DNA from: an uncultured candidate division WPS-2 bacterium
GTDB lineage: Bacteria; Vulcanimicrobiota; Vulcanimicrobiia; Vulcanimicrobiales; Vulcanimicrobiaceae
Direction: 5' to 3'
Length of the DNA: 64,000 nucleotides
Assembly: GCA_937927945.1 (NCBI GenBank)
Contig: CALEYW010000018.1
Span: 6,590-70,589, forward strand
How positions within the stretch are numbered: the first letter of the stretch is position 1; each line of letters starts with the position of its first letter. The notes under the pieces are model-generated. The model saw only the letters and a program-made list of their open reading frames with translations, was not told where the DNA came from and searched no databases. A program made the position numbers and the translations under genes. Below are positions 1-7,743 of this stretch, one piece after another.

Positions 1-166
1 TCCCAAACCGCTCGACGAAGCGCATGCCCAGAATCTCGGCGGCGACCGTACGGTCGGAAGCAGCCAGGCGCGCCAGCACAGCCGTCGTGATGTCGCGGCT
101 GCGCTCGGTCAAAGCTGCGGCGAGACGGCCATCGCCTCGACGTGCAGATCGGCTGCTTACGTACAC
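1..166 (-). CDS. N-terminal part of an unknown protein, cut by the window edge
   Basis: An open frame starts at a GTG (164-166) preceded by a good ribosome site (GGAGAG, five bases upstream) and runs off the left edge, giving about 55 residues. The first 15 residues are basic; the rest is Ala/Arg/Leu-rich and looks helical. I recognise no domain. It lies downstream of the LuxR-type regulator on the same strand with 122 bases between them, so it may be its target or simply a neighbour. The start is supported by the ribosome site; the function is unknown. Confidence 0.5.
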   Translation of the reverse strand, partial: MYVSSRSARRGDGRLAAALTERSRDITTAVLARLAASDRTVAAEILGMRFVERFG

Positions 167-288
167 GGGTTCTCTCCAGCGGCTCGATATGTCTCACACC
201 CAGCAACCGTGCCCAAGATCACACTACAGCACGAGCGTGCCGAACGCACTACTCAACTTTAGGTAAGGATAGTGAAAAGGGTGATCCT

Positions 289-2862
289 TTATCGAGCGCC
301 GGCACGTCGCTCGACGATGACGCCTTCGCGGATCGCGGACGCCACGGCCTGACGGCGGCCGCTGCAGCCGAGCTTTCGGCAGATCGTCCGGATGTGAACG
401 TCGATCGTTTGGGAGCTGCGGTCGAGCTCGGCGCCGATCTCTTTACTAGTGGCGCCGGCGGCCACTCGTTCGAGGACGATCCGTTCGGTCTCACTCAGCA
501 GGCCGAAGCGGGCCCGATCGGTCGACGGCAAAGGGAGCGCCCCGAGAAAGCGCGCCACGCCGCCGAGGTCGAGCGTTTCGAGCCGATCGAGGCATTCGGC
601 GAGCGGCGGCTCACCGTGCCACCCGCTGGTCCACCGGGCGTGCAGCGCGCGGATCGCATCGACCAAGGCTTCGAAGCGCGGCCCGCCCTTCCGGGCGAGA
701 ATCCGCAGCCCCGCAAGGCCGCTGCGCGCTCGGCCCTCGTGGGCCAACAAAATCGTTGCGATCGCAAGATACGCCTGCGTCCGAAGCGCCCAGCGGTCGC
801 TGGGGTCGACCTTGCGCAGTGCTTTGCGGCTGCGGAGCATGGCTTGCGTGGCATCGCCCCGACGGCCCGCGGCGGCGGCGTAGACCGCAGCTTCGGCCCA
901 GCGTTGTGCTCGCCGATCGTCGTCGAATTGATTCTCGGCGCTCGGCGCGAGCAGCGAATACGCATGATCGAAGCGGCCGTCCCAGCTCGCGCGCAGCGCC
1001 TGCGCAGGCAAGAGCGCTTCGCTTGCCACCGGAGTGAGAAAGACCTCCAACTCGCGCAGCTCCGCATCGAGCCGTTCGATCGCGGCGACATCGCCGGCGA
1101 GGACCTCGAGTTCGTAGACGTTGAGGGTTGCGAAGAGGCGCAGTTGCGGGCTGCCGGCTTTGCGCGCCGATTCGGCGAGCCGATGGAGATAGCGGCGGCT
1201 CGCAGCCGCATCGTCGTCGACATCGATCGCGAGGACGTACAGCACGCTCAACGCGCGCGCGGCCACGTCGTAGTTTAGCGCCGACTCGGCGAGTTCGAGC
1301 GCGCTGGTCGCAAGATCTTTGGCCGACGCAAAGTCGCGATCGTTCAGCGCCACGAACGCCGCTTGGTGAAGAATTCGCGCGCGTTGAACGGGGTCGCGCA
1401 CTTCGCGGAGTCCCTGCAACGCACGCCGCGCTGCGGAACGGGCTTCATTCATCTTCCGCGCCGTAACGTAGGCCGTTCCCATCAGCGCCCACAGCGCTGC
1501 GTCGAGTTCGCTCTTTTCAACGGTACGCGCAGTTTCGTCTTCGAGCAGTGCGACGGCATCGGGGCGCTCGCGACGCACCAGCTCGAGACCGAAGCGCACG
1601 ACGATCTCGCGGCGCAATGCGGGACCTGCGGCATCGAGCGCGATGTGGAACCACGCCTCGGCGAGATCGAACTGATCGTCGAGCGACGCGAGTGCGGCCT
1701 TCAGCGCAAGGCCGAGTGGTCGCGCTCGGAGCTCTTCATCAGGAATCGCAGCGAGCGCCTCTCGGACCACCGTCGTCTCGCCAAGGTCGATCGGGTCGAA
1801 CCCGCGCGATTCGAGCGCGTCGGCGATACGTGCCGGATCACCGCCGCGAATCCGCAGCACGATGCCGTCCGACCAGCGGCCGACGGCGGCAAGTGCAGCA
1901 GCGACTTCGTCGATCAAGCGCGCGCGCCGCTCCGCGTCGAGCCCGTCCATCCGCGCCAGAACGACGCGCCGGTATGGATCGTGATATGCGAACCATCCGC
2001 CGTCCACATCATAGATGAAGCCCAACTCTGCGAGTTCGGCGATCGCGTCGGAGGCGACGTATCCGAGGCGGACGAGGAGCGCTTCATCGAAGCGGGCGGC
2101 GAGGGCACTGTGAAAGACGCGATCCTGCGCCGTTGCGTCACGCGCGCGCAGTGCCGCATCGACCAACGCGTCGTAGAGTGCCTCGCGCGACTCTGAAGCG
2201 TCCGTGATCCCGGCACTCAACGCGACGGACAGGCCTAACGGCCAGCCTTCGGTACGTTCGTGCAACTGCTGCAGTGCGCGCTCGTCGAGCGGCACCCGCA
2301 TGGTCGTCGCCGCAGACCGCAGCTCGTCGAAATCGACGCGAAGGTCGGCGTCGTCGACGGGAAGGTTGATGATCCCCGTCGCCATCCATCGTGCGACGGG
2401 CAGAAAGCCCGTGTCGCGTCCGATCAAGATCCAGCGCAAGCGCGGGACGGTCGCATCGATCAAATGCGTCAGGAACTCCGCGATTCGCGGCACCGCCAGC
2501 ACATGGTGCAGCTGATCGAGAACGATCGTCGTTTCGATCGCGGTCAGATGCTCGCGCGCCCAAGCTAGCGCAGCATCGTCGTCTTCATCCGCGGCGAAGC
2601 GCAGGGCAGCCGAGGCTCCGGACGAGCGCATCGCCGGGATCAGCTCTCCGAATGCCGCTCCGAAGCCGCGAAGGAATTCCGACGGCGACGCATGTTCGGG
2701 CGCAGCATCGAAGCGAACGTACGGAATGTGTCGCAGCGCGAGATATTCCCGCACCGCGGTGCTCTTGCCGCTTCCCGCGCTCGCAACGACAAGCGCCGCC
2801 GGTGCTTCCACGGCAACGTCGATGCGGGCGTATAAACGCTCGCGAGAAAAAACGGCGGCCAA
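289..2862 (-). CDS. MalT-like LuxR-family ATPase transcriptional regulator
   Basis: This 857-residue protein has the layout of STAND-type large LuxR activators such as MalT. A P-loop (A-S-A-G-S-G-K-S-T) lies at residues 27-35 in an AAA/STAND ATPase module, followed by a long helical repeat region (about 330-760) of TPR-like character. A C-terminal LuxR helix-turn-helix (about 785-850) contains the usual S-E-T-E-R-x-V-L and T-V-D/I-V-H-x-x-x-I-x-x-K-L pattern. Such proteins bind ATP and an inducer, oligomerise and activate promoters. No sugar operon lies beside it; the only same-strand gene downstream is the truncated one at the window edge. The family call is firm, the regulon unknown. Confidence 0.88.
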   Translation of the reverse strand: MAAVFSRERLYARIDVAVEAPAALVVASAGSGKSTAVREYLALRHIPYVRFDAAPEHASPSEFLRGFGAAFGELIPAMRSSGASAALRFAADEDDDAALAWAREHLTAIETTIVLDQLHHVLAVPRIAEFLTHLIDATVPRLRWILIGRDTGFLPVARWMATGIINLPVDDADLRVDFDELRSAATTMRVPLDERALQQLHERTEGWPLGLSVALSAGITDASESREALYDALVDAALRARDATAQDRVFHSALAARFDEALLVRLGYVASDAIAELAELGFIYDVDGGWFAYHDPYRRVVLARMDGLDAERRARLIDEVAAALAAVGRWSDGIVLRIRGGDPARIADALESRGFDPIDLGETTVVREALAAIPDEELRARPLGLALKAALASLDDQFDLAEAWFHIALDAAGPALRREIVVRFGLELVRRERPDAVALLEDETARTVEKSELDAALWALMGTAYVTARKMNEARSAARRALQGLREVRDPVQRARILHQAAFVALNDRDFASAKDLATSALELAESALNYDVAARALSVLYVLAIDVDDDAAASRRYLHRLAESARKAGSPQLRLFATLNVYELEVLAGDVAAIERLDAELRELEVFLTPVASEALLPAQALRASWDGRFDHAYSLLAPSAENQFDDDRRAQRWAEAAVYAAAAGRRGDATQAMLRSRKALRKVDPSDRWALRTQAYLAIATILLAHEGRARSGLAGLRILARKGGPRFEALVDAIRALHARWTSGWHGEPPLAECLDRLETLDLGGVARFLGALPLPSTDRARFGLLSETERIVLERVAAGATSKEIGAELDRSSQTIDVHIRTICRKLGCSGRRQAVASAIREGVIVERRAGAR

Positions 2863-2897
2863 CGAGGCGATACGGCCTCCCGGAATGAGGAAAAGCG

Positions 2898-2969
2898 TGG
2901 GCCCGGCTGGATTCGAACCAGCGCGCTACCAGTTATGAGCCGGCTGCTCTACCGCTGAGCTACGGGCCC
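2898..2969 (-). tRNA. tRNA with CAU anticodon (elongator Met or Ile2)
   Basis: Read on the minus strand, the 72 bases fold into a full cloverleaf: a seven-pair acceptor GGGCCCG/CGGGCCC, D-arm G-C-T-C-A-G, anticodon stem GCCGG/CTGGT around loop CTCATAA, and T-arm loop GTTCGAATC. The anticodon is CAU. Position 1 is paired (G-C), so it is not the initiator tRNA. Choosing between elongator Met and the lysidine-modified Ile2 needs a model scan. No CCA is encoded after the discriminator A. Confidence 0.93.
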
Positions 2970-3042
2970 GCGCTTCCTCGTTCATTCGGCGCCACGGGCG
3001 GTGAAGTCCCCGCGCCCCCTTGCCGGGCTAGCCTCTGCCGGG

Positions 3043-4368
3043 CTAGCCTCTGGAGAGAGCTTTGAACGCGCTCCTCCCGGGGTAGCGCGCCGTGGTGGGG
3101 CCGAGCTCGTCGGCGATTGCCATGAGGCGGTTGTACTTGGCGGTCCGGTCGCTGCGGGCCAGCGAGCCGGTCTTGATCTGGCCGGCGCCCGTGGCGACCG
3201 CGAGGTCGGCGATCGTCGTGTCTTCCGTCTCGCCCGAGCGATGGGAGATGACCGCGCGATAGCCCGCCTTATGGGCCATCTCCACGGCGTCGAGCGTTTC
3301 CGTGAGCGTCCCGATCTGGTTGACCTTGACCAGGATCGCGTTGGCGCTGCCCTCGCGGATGCCGCGCTCGAGCCGCTCGACGTTGGTGACGAAGAGGTCG
3401 TCCCCGACCAGCTGGACGCGAGCGCCGAGCGTACGGTTCAGCAGCTGCCAGCCCTCCCAATCATCTTCGCCCAGCCCGTCCTCGATCGAGACGATCGGAT
3501 AGTTGCGGCAGAGCCCTTCGTACAGCCCGACCATCTGCGCCGAGTCGAACGGATGGTCGTCCGGCTTGTGCGGCCAGTATTTGCCGTCGCGGAAGAACTC
3601 GGTCGCGGCGGCGTCGAGCGCGATGCCGACCTGCTCGCCGGGCACGTAGCCAGCCTTCTCGATCGCTTTCACGAGCATCGTGAGCGCGTCGTCGATCGTG
3701 TCGAGCTTCGGCGCATAGCCGCCTTCGTCACCGACGAGGGTCTGGTGTCCGGCGTCATGCAGCGTCTTGCCCAGCGTGTGAAAGATCTCCGCGCCGCAAC
3801 GGACGGCGTCGGCGATGTTCGTCGCGCCGAGCGGCACGATCATGCACTCTTGAAATTGCAGCGCGCCTTCGGCGTGCTTGCCGCCGTTGATGACGTTCAT
3901 CATCGGCACCGGCAGCGTCGCCGCGGACGGTCCGCCCAGATAGCGATAGAGCGGCACGCCGAGCGACACGGCAGCTGCGCGCGCGACGGCGAGCGAGACG
4001 CCGAGCAGCGCGTTCGCGCCGAGATTCGCTTTGTTCGGCGTGCCGTCGAGCTCGATCAGCGTGCGATCGATCTCGCGCTGCGACGTCGCGTCGAGCCCTT
4101 CGAGCGCCGGGCCCAGAATCTCGTTCACGGCGGCGACGGCTTTGAGCACGCCTTTCCCGTTGTAGCGTTTCGGATCGCCGTCGCGCTTCTCGACCGCTTC
4201 GTAGGCGCCCGTCGACGCGCCCGACGGGACGAGCGCCTCTTCGACCGCGCCGAACGAGGTCGCGACCGCGACCGCGATCGTCGGATTTCCGCGTGAGTCG
4301 AGCACTTCGCGGGCGCGAACGCTCTCGATGAGGGGGCGGCCGTTGCCGCGCAGCGACTCTATCGACAT
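3043..4368 (-). CDS. eno: Enolase
   Basis: Phosphopyruvate hydratase converts 2-phosphoglycerate to phosphoenolpyruvate in glycolysis; it acts in the cytoplasm. The start chosen is the ATG at 4366-4368 (protein begins M-S-I-E-S), because the family signature R-E-V-L-D-S-R-G-N-P follows about 19 residues later; a longer frame exists upstream but only overlaps ndk. Visible catalytic elements are the metal ligands in A-L-D-A-A, S-I-E-D-G and V-G-D-D-L, the catalytic Lys in L-V-K-V-N-Q-I-G and the S-H-R-S-G-E-T-E-D-T loop. Length 441, near the usual 420-435. It starts four bases after the ndk stop, so the two genes form an operon with probable translational coupling. Confidence 0.97.
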   Translation of the reverse strand: MSIESLRGNGRPLIESVRAREVLDSRGNPTIAVAVATSFGAVEEALVPSGASTGAYEAVEKRDGDPKRYNGKGVLKAVAAVNEILGPALEGLDATSQREIDRTLIELDGTPNKANLGANALLGVSLAVARAAAVSLGVPLYRYLGGPSAATLPVPMMNVINGGKHAEGALQFQECMIVPLGATNIADAVRCGAEIFHTLGKTLHDAGHQTLVGDEGGYAPKLDTIDDALTMLVKAIEKAGYVPGEQVGIALDAAATEFFRDGKYWPHKPDDHPFDSAQMVGLYEGLCRNYPIVSIEDGLGEDDWEGWQLLNRTLGARVQLVGDDLFVTNVERLERGIREGSANAILVKVNQIGTLTETLDAVEMAHKAGYRAVISHRSGETEDTTIADLAVATGAGQIKTGSLARSDRTAKYNRLMAIADELGPTTARYPGRSAFKALSRG

Positions 4369-4372
4369 CAGA

Positions 4373-4831
4373 CTACTTCGCAGCGAGCCAGATCGCGAGC
4401 GCGTGCGCGCGCGGAAACAGCTCGTCCTCGCGGAAGAAGATCGCGATCTCACGCTCGGCCGACGCCGGTGCGTCCGACCCGTGCACGAGGTTGCGGCCGA
4501 TCGTCTGACCGTAGTCGCCGCGGATCGTCCCCGGCGTCGCCTTGATCGGGTTGGTCGCACCAATCGTCGAACGGCATCCTTCGATCGCGTCCTCACCCTC
4601 GATCACCATCGCGACGACGGGCGTGGCGGTGATGTAATCGACGAGGCCGGCGAAGAACGGCTTGCCGTCGTGTTCGGCGTAGTGCCGCTTCGCCTGCTCC
4701 TGGGTCACCTGCATCAATTTCAGGCCGAGGACCGCGTAACCGCGCCGCTCGAAGCGCGCGAGGATCTCGCCGGCGAGTCCGCGGACGACCGCATCGGCTT
4801 TTGCAAGAATCAAGGTCCGTTCGAGTGCCAT
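4373..4831 (-). CDS. ndk: Nucleoside diphosphate kinase
   Basis: Ndk transfers the gamma phosphate of ATP to NDPs through a phospho-histidine. The 152-residue protein has the catalytic motif N-L-V-H-G-S-D near residue 117 and the nucleotide-site residues of the family (G-A-T-N-P, R-G-D-Y). The start ATG at 4829-4831 gives M-A-L-E-R-T, matching the normal N-terminus; the longer in-frame ORF upstream is antisense to birA. One oddity is K-A-D-A-V where most family members have K-P-D-A-V. The start lies only 16 bases from the divergent birA start and no ribosome site is seen, so the message may be leaderless or nearly so, with its promoter inside birA. First gene of ndk-eno. Confidence 0.95.
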   Translation of the reverse strand: MALERTLILAKADAVVRGLAGEILARFERRGYAVLGLKLMQVTQEQAKRHYAEHDGKPFFAGLVDYITATPVVAMVIEGEDAIEGCRSTIGATNPIKATPGTIRGDYGQTIGRNLVHGSDAPASAEREIAIFFREDELFPRAHALAIWLAAK

Positions 4832-4834
4832 AGC

Positions 4835-4841
4835 GGAGGGG
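4835..4841 (+). promoter_or_regulatory. Ribosome-binding site fixing the birA GTG start
   Basis: GGAGGGG lies six bases before the GTG at 4848-4850. It sits in the 16-base gap between the divergent ndk and birA start codons and decides the birA start. Confidence 0.7.
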
Positions 4842-4847
4842 CTATTT

Positions 4848-5645
4848 GTGCCGGACGATGACGTACCTCTCCTCGATGCCGAACGAGTGCGCAACGCGCT
4901 CGCCGGAACCCGCTTCGCCGACGTGCGCGCCGTGCGCGAGACGGGCAGCACGAACGACGACGCGGCGGCGCTGCTCGGCGATGCGTCGGCGGCCGGTGCG
5001 ACCTTGGTCGCAGAGTTCCAGACGTCCGGTCGCGGGCGCACAGCGGGACGGGCCTGGATCGCACCGGCCGGCAGCGCGTTGCTCTTCACGACGATCCTTC
5101 CGGTGAACGTCGCCGCCGCAGCGCTCTGGGCAGTGCCGTTCTGGGCGGCGCTCGCGGTCGCCGACGGGGTCGAAGAGGGCTGCGGCGTGCGGCTCGACCT
5201 GCGCTGGCCGAACGACCTCGATCTCGGCGCGCGCAAGGCGGCCGGGATCCTCTGCACGTCGCGGGTGGCCGGCAGCGAGGCGCAGGTCGGCTGCGGCATC
5301 GGTCTCAACGTGCGCCGCCCCGGCGACGCCGCGCTCGCCGCGATCGTTCCGCCGCCGGCGTACCTCTCCGACGTCGCGCCGCACGTCGAACGAGAGGCCG
5401 TGCTGGCCGGCATTCTCGGCGCGATGGACGGCCTGGTCGACGCGCTCGCCCGACCGGACGCGATCGCGCGGGCCTGGGAAGAACGCGCCGGCCTGCACGG
5501 GCGGCCCTACCGGCTCAGACTCGACGCCGACGGCACGGTGATCGCCGGGACGGCCGTCCGGCTCGACCCCGAAGGCGGCCTCGTCGTCGAGGTCGAGGGA
5601 CGCGAGCGCATCGTCTACCTCGCGGACGCGCGCGTCGTGACGTAG
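4848..5645 (+). CDS. birA: Biotin--[acetyl-CoA-carboxylase] ligase without DNA-binding domain
   Basis: BirA activates biotin with ATP and attaches it to the biotin carboxyl carrier protein. The 265-residue protein holds the catalytic core only: the E-T-G-S-T-N motif near residue 29, the biotin/adenylate loop S-G-R-G-R-x-x-G-R-x-W (about 64-74, one residue longer than the common G-R-G-R-x-G-R), R-W-P-N-D-L and the R-K-A-A-G-I-L catalytic Lys segment. A small C-terminal SH3-like domain follows. The N-terminal helix-turn-helix of E. coli BirA is absent, so this is a monofunctional (class I) ligase and not a repressor. The GTG start has an ideal ribosome site. Confidence 0.92.
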   Translation: MPDDDVPLLDAERVRNALAGTRFADVRAVRETGSTNDDAAALLGDASAAGATLVAEFQTSGRGRTAGRAWIAPAGSALLFTTILPVNVAAAALWAVPFWAALAVADGVEEGCGVRLDLRWPNDLDLGARKAAGILCTSRVAGSEAQVGCGIGLNVRRPGDAALAAIVPPPAYLSDVAPHVEREAVLAGILGAMDGLVDALARPDAIARAWEERAGLHGRPYRLRLDADGTVIAGTAVRLDPEGGLVVEVEGRERIVYLADARVVT

Positions 5646-5660
5646 GCCGCTCTCGGGCGA

Positions 5661-6200
5661 CTAGAGTATTTTGCTGAGCACGACGCAGGCGTGCTCGTCA
5701 CCCGGCCATTTGAACAGTCCGACGCCGCGAAAACCGCGCCGATGATAGTACGCGACGAGCGGCGCGTTCTTCGCCGCCGTCTCGCAAGCCAGCTCGATCT
5801 TCGCCTCGTCGCGCGCGAGCCGTTCGACCGCGTCGAGCAGCGCGATCCCGATCCCGCCCTTCTGCTTGCCGGGCGCGACGGCGAACTGGCCGAACGTTCC
5901 GACGTGGGCCCGGCGATACCACTCGATCGCCGCGGCTTCCGACGCGGACGGCGCGCTGCAGTAGGCGACGGTGCCCACGAGCGTCTGCCCGTCCAAGGCG
6001 ACGAAGCCGATTCCGCGCGCCAGCCACTCGCGAGTCACCGCGTCGTCCTGCGTGGCGGCGACGTACTTCATCCCCTGCGCCACGTACGGCGCGTAGGCGG
6101 CGTTCAGCAGGGCCGTGATCGTCGCGACGTCGTGACGGTTCGGATCGAAGCGCTCGATCCGAACCGCTCCGCCGCTACCTTGCGATGCCGCCGAGTGCAA
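5661..6200 (-). CDS. GNAT-family N-acetyltransferase
   Basis: The protein has a GNAT acetyl-CoA fold: a receptor-side strand F-G-Q-F-A-V, the coenzyme A loop P-G-K-Q-K-G-G-I-G (fitting Q/R-x-x-G-x-G/A), and the C-terminal Y-Y-H-R-R-G-F-R motif. The substrate cannot be read from sequence. The start is uncertain: conserved sequence begins near V-R-I-E-R-F, but the nearest upstream in-frame starts are a TTG at 6198-6200 (used here) and an ATG at 6246-6248. Either overlaps the 3' end of the DUF3343-like gene, so translation is probably coupled to it. Last gene of the chemoreceptor-like operon on this strand. Confidence 0.75.
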   Translation of the reverse strand: MHSAASQGSGGAVRIERFDPNRHDVATITALLNAAYAPYVAQGMKYVAATQDDAVTREWLARGIGFVALDGQTLVGTVAYCSAPSASEAAAIEWYRRAHVGTFGQFAVAPGKQKGGIGIALLDAVERLARDEAKIELACETAAKNAPLVAYYHRRGFRGVGLFKWPGDEHACVVLSKIL

Positions 6201-6390
6201 CGTTCGCCGCCCCCAGCACTGCGATCGCGTTCGCTTCGGCCGATGCATCGACGCTGAGCGCCAAGTTCGCGGTCGACGTGACGCTTGCCGGTTTCGGAAT
6301 CATCTTCGCCGAGACGCCCCCGTCTTTGAGTGTCTTGGTGGCGATCATCGTGTCGGCGTTCGACGCGAAGTACAGGACGACGTCAGCCAT
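6175..6390 (-). CDS. DUF3343-like small protein lacking the family cysteine
   Basis: A 71-residue protein starting at the ATG 6388-6390, six bases after the stop of the cache-domain gene. The pattern (V-V-L-Y-F-A-S near the start, then T-K-T-L-K-D-G-G, M-I-P-K-P and a central S-T-A-N-L-A-L) resembles DUF3343, small proteins proposed to carry selenium or sulfur. In that family a Cys-Gly pair usually stands where this protein has A-N, and no cysteine is present at all. A thiol-carrier role is therefore unlikely here. The family call is moderate; the function is unknown. Its co-transcription with a chemoreceptor pair is unusual. Confidence 0.55.
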   Translation of the reverse strand: MADVVLYFASNADTMIATKTLKDGGVSAKMIPKPASVTSTANLALSVDASAEANAIAVLGAANVALGGIAR

Positions 6391-6396
6391 CGATCG

Positions 6397-7743
6397 TCAC
6401 TTCGAGCCGGTCACCAATTCGTTGAGGCCGGCTGCCACGTCGTTGAGCTCGCCGACGCGCGCGACGGCCTGCTGCGTGCGCTCCGCCATCTCGGTGGCGA
6501 GCGCATCGATCACGACGACGTCGCCGAGGATCTCCGCGTTGAGCGCCGAGGCGGCCACGATCTTCTCCGAGACACCCTTTGCGGTCGCAACTCCGCCGCT
6601 CGACGGAGCGTCGACCTCGGTCGCCGCCTGCATCAGCAGTTCGCCCTGTCTCTCGACCGCCTCGCGGGTCTGCGCGACGTGATCGCCCGAGACTTCGCTG
6701 CCGACGATGACCAGCGAGAGTTCCTTTGCCGATTCGCGCACCTGACGGCTGCGCGCAATCAGTTGCCGCGAGATGCGCTCGACGACCGGGATTGCGATGA
6801 TCAGCCCGATGACGATGCCGGCCAAACCCCACAGCAGCAGCGAGTTCACGGTGTGCTGCTGGATGTCGGTGAAGGTTGCCAGCGGGACGCCGAACCAGCG
6901 GGCCGCGATCGGTTGGTTCTGATCGTTGAGGAGCGGTTCGACGCGGGCCAGGTAGCTGACCGATCCTTCGCGGTCGATCCCCGAATACGGCTCCGTGACG
7001 TGCCGCAGCTTCTGCGGCGCGTTCTCGTCCACGAGTCGCGTCCCGTCGGGGCGCGAGATCGAACTCGAGATCAGCTGGTCGCCGAAGATCACGGCGGCCT
7101 TCCCGCCGAGCGCATGCGCCGCCTGATCGACCACGTCATAGTAATGGTTCATCACCAGGCCGCCGTACACGGCACCGATGGTCCGCTGATTCTCATCCGA
7201 GATCGGCGTCGCGGCGATCAGCGCCAGACCGTCGGAAACGCCCTCGTGTCCGGATGCCGCCGCTTCGATTTGCGGCAGCAGCTGTTCCGGCTCGAGTTCG
7301 TCGTGCGGCAGCACCGCCGCGCTGTTGACGGTCTCGCCGCTGAGCGCGCGTGCGATGTACGGCGAGCTCAGCTTGTTTCCGACGGCGCCGGCGTTGGCGC
7401 GCGCGATCACTCGACCGCCCGCGTCGACGACGGTGAGAAACGAAAGTCCGCCCTGTCGCGCGATGCCGGTCAGAGTCCCCTCGAGCATCTTCGTGTTGCG
7501 GGCTTTCGCACCGCGCTTGATCGCTTCGTTGATCGCCGATTGCGAGACGAGCAGCGAAACCGAATCCTTCTTCTGGTCCCAATATCCGGCGAAACCGGTC
7601 GAACCGCTGGTGACTTGCTGTGCGGCGAGTTTGTTCAGGTCGGTCGCCATCGTCTGGCGCGCCGCGATCGCACTGATCGCGGTGGAGATCAGGATCGCCG
7701 CAAGCAGCGTCCCGATCATCTTCATGCGCAGGCCGAGCTTCAT
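6397..7743 (-). CDS. Membrane cache-type sensor, chemoreceptor-like but without the signalling tip
   Basis: A 448-residue membrane protein: TM1 at about 10-27, a large extracytoplasmic domain (about 30-285) resembling a double-cache sensor (S-F-L-T-V-V-D-A-G-G-R-V-I-A-R and T-I-G-A-V-Y-G-G segments), TM2 at about 303-322, then about 120 residues of helical cytoplasmic sequence. The cytoplasmic part has heptad-like Ala/Glu patterns but not the conserved hairpin of chemoreceptors. Its start overlaps the stop of the upstream methyl-accepting protein by four bases (ATGA). That partner has the hairpin but almost no outside domain, so the two may assemble as one receptor. The ligand is unknown. Confidence 0.8.
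   Translation of the reverse strand: MKLGLRMKMIGTLLAAILISTAISAIAARQTMATDLNKLAAQQVTSGSTGFAGYWDQKKDSVSLLVSQSAINEAIKRGAKARNTKMLEGTLTGIARQGGLSFLTVVDAGGRVIARANAGAVGNKLSSPYIARALSGETVNSAAVLPHDELEPEQLLPQIEAAASGHEGVSDGLALIAATPISDENQRTIGAVYGGLVMNHYYDVVDQAAHALGGKAAVIFGDQLISSSISRPDGTRLVDENAPQKLRHVTEPYSGIDREGSVSYLARVEPLLNDQNQPIAARWFGVPLATFTDIQQHTVNSLLLWGLAGIVIGLIIAIPVVERISRQLIARSRQVRESAKELSLVIVGSEVSGDHVAQTREAVERQGELLMQAATEVDAPSSGGVATAKGVSEKIVAASALNAEILGDVVVIDALATEMAERTQQAVARVGELNDVAAGLNELVTGSK

Noticed and set aside
265..289. Stem AAGGAT/ATCCTT as a terminator of the LuxR gene
   Set aside because: Only six weak pairs, a 13-base loop, and it overlaps the stop codon; not convincing as a terminator.
142..1278. 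A 378-codon plus-strand frame opposite the LuxR regulator
   Set aside because: Antisense to the helix-turn-helix end of a real gene; no start signal and no domain.
3001..4296. A 431-codon plus-strand frame opposite enolase
   Set aside because: It is exactly antisense to a firmly identified gene, is Arg/Asp/Glu-rich like other GC shadows, and has no ribosome site or domain.
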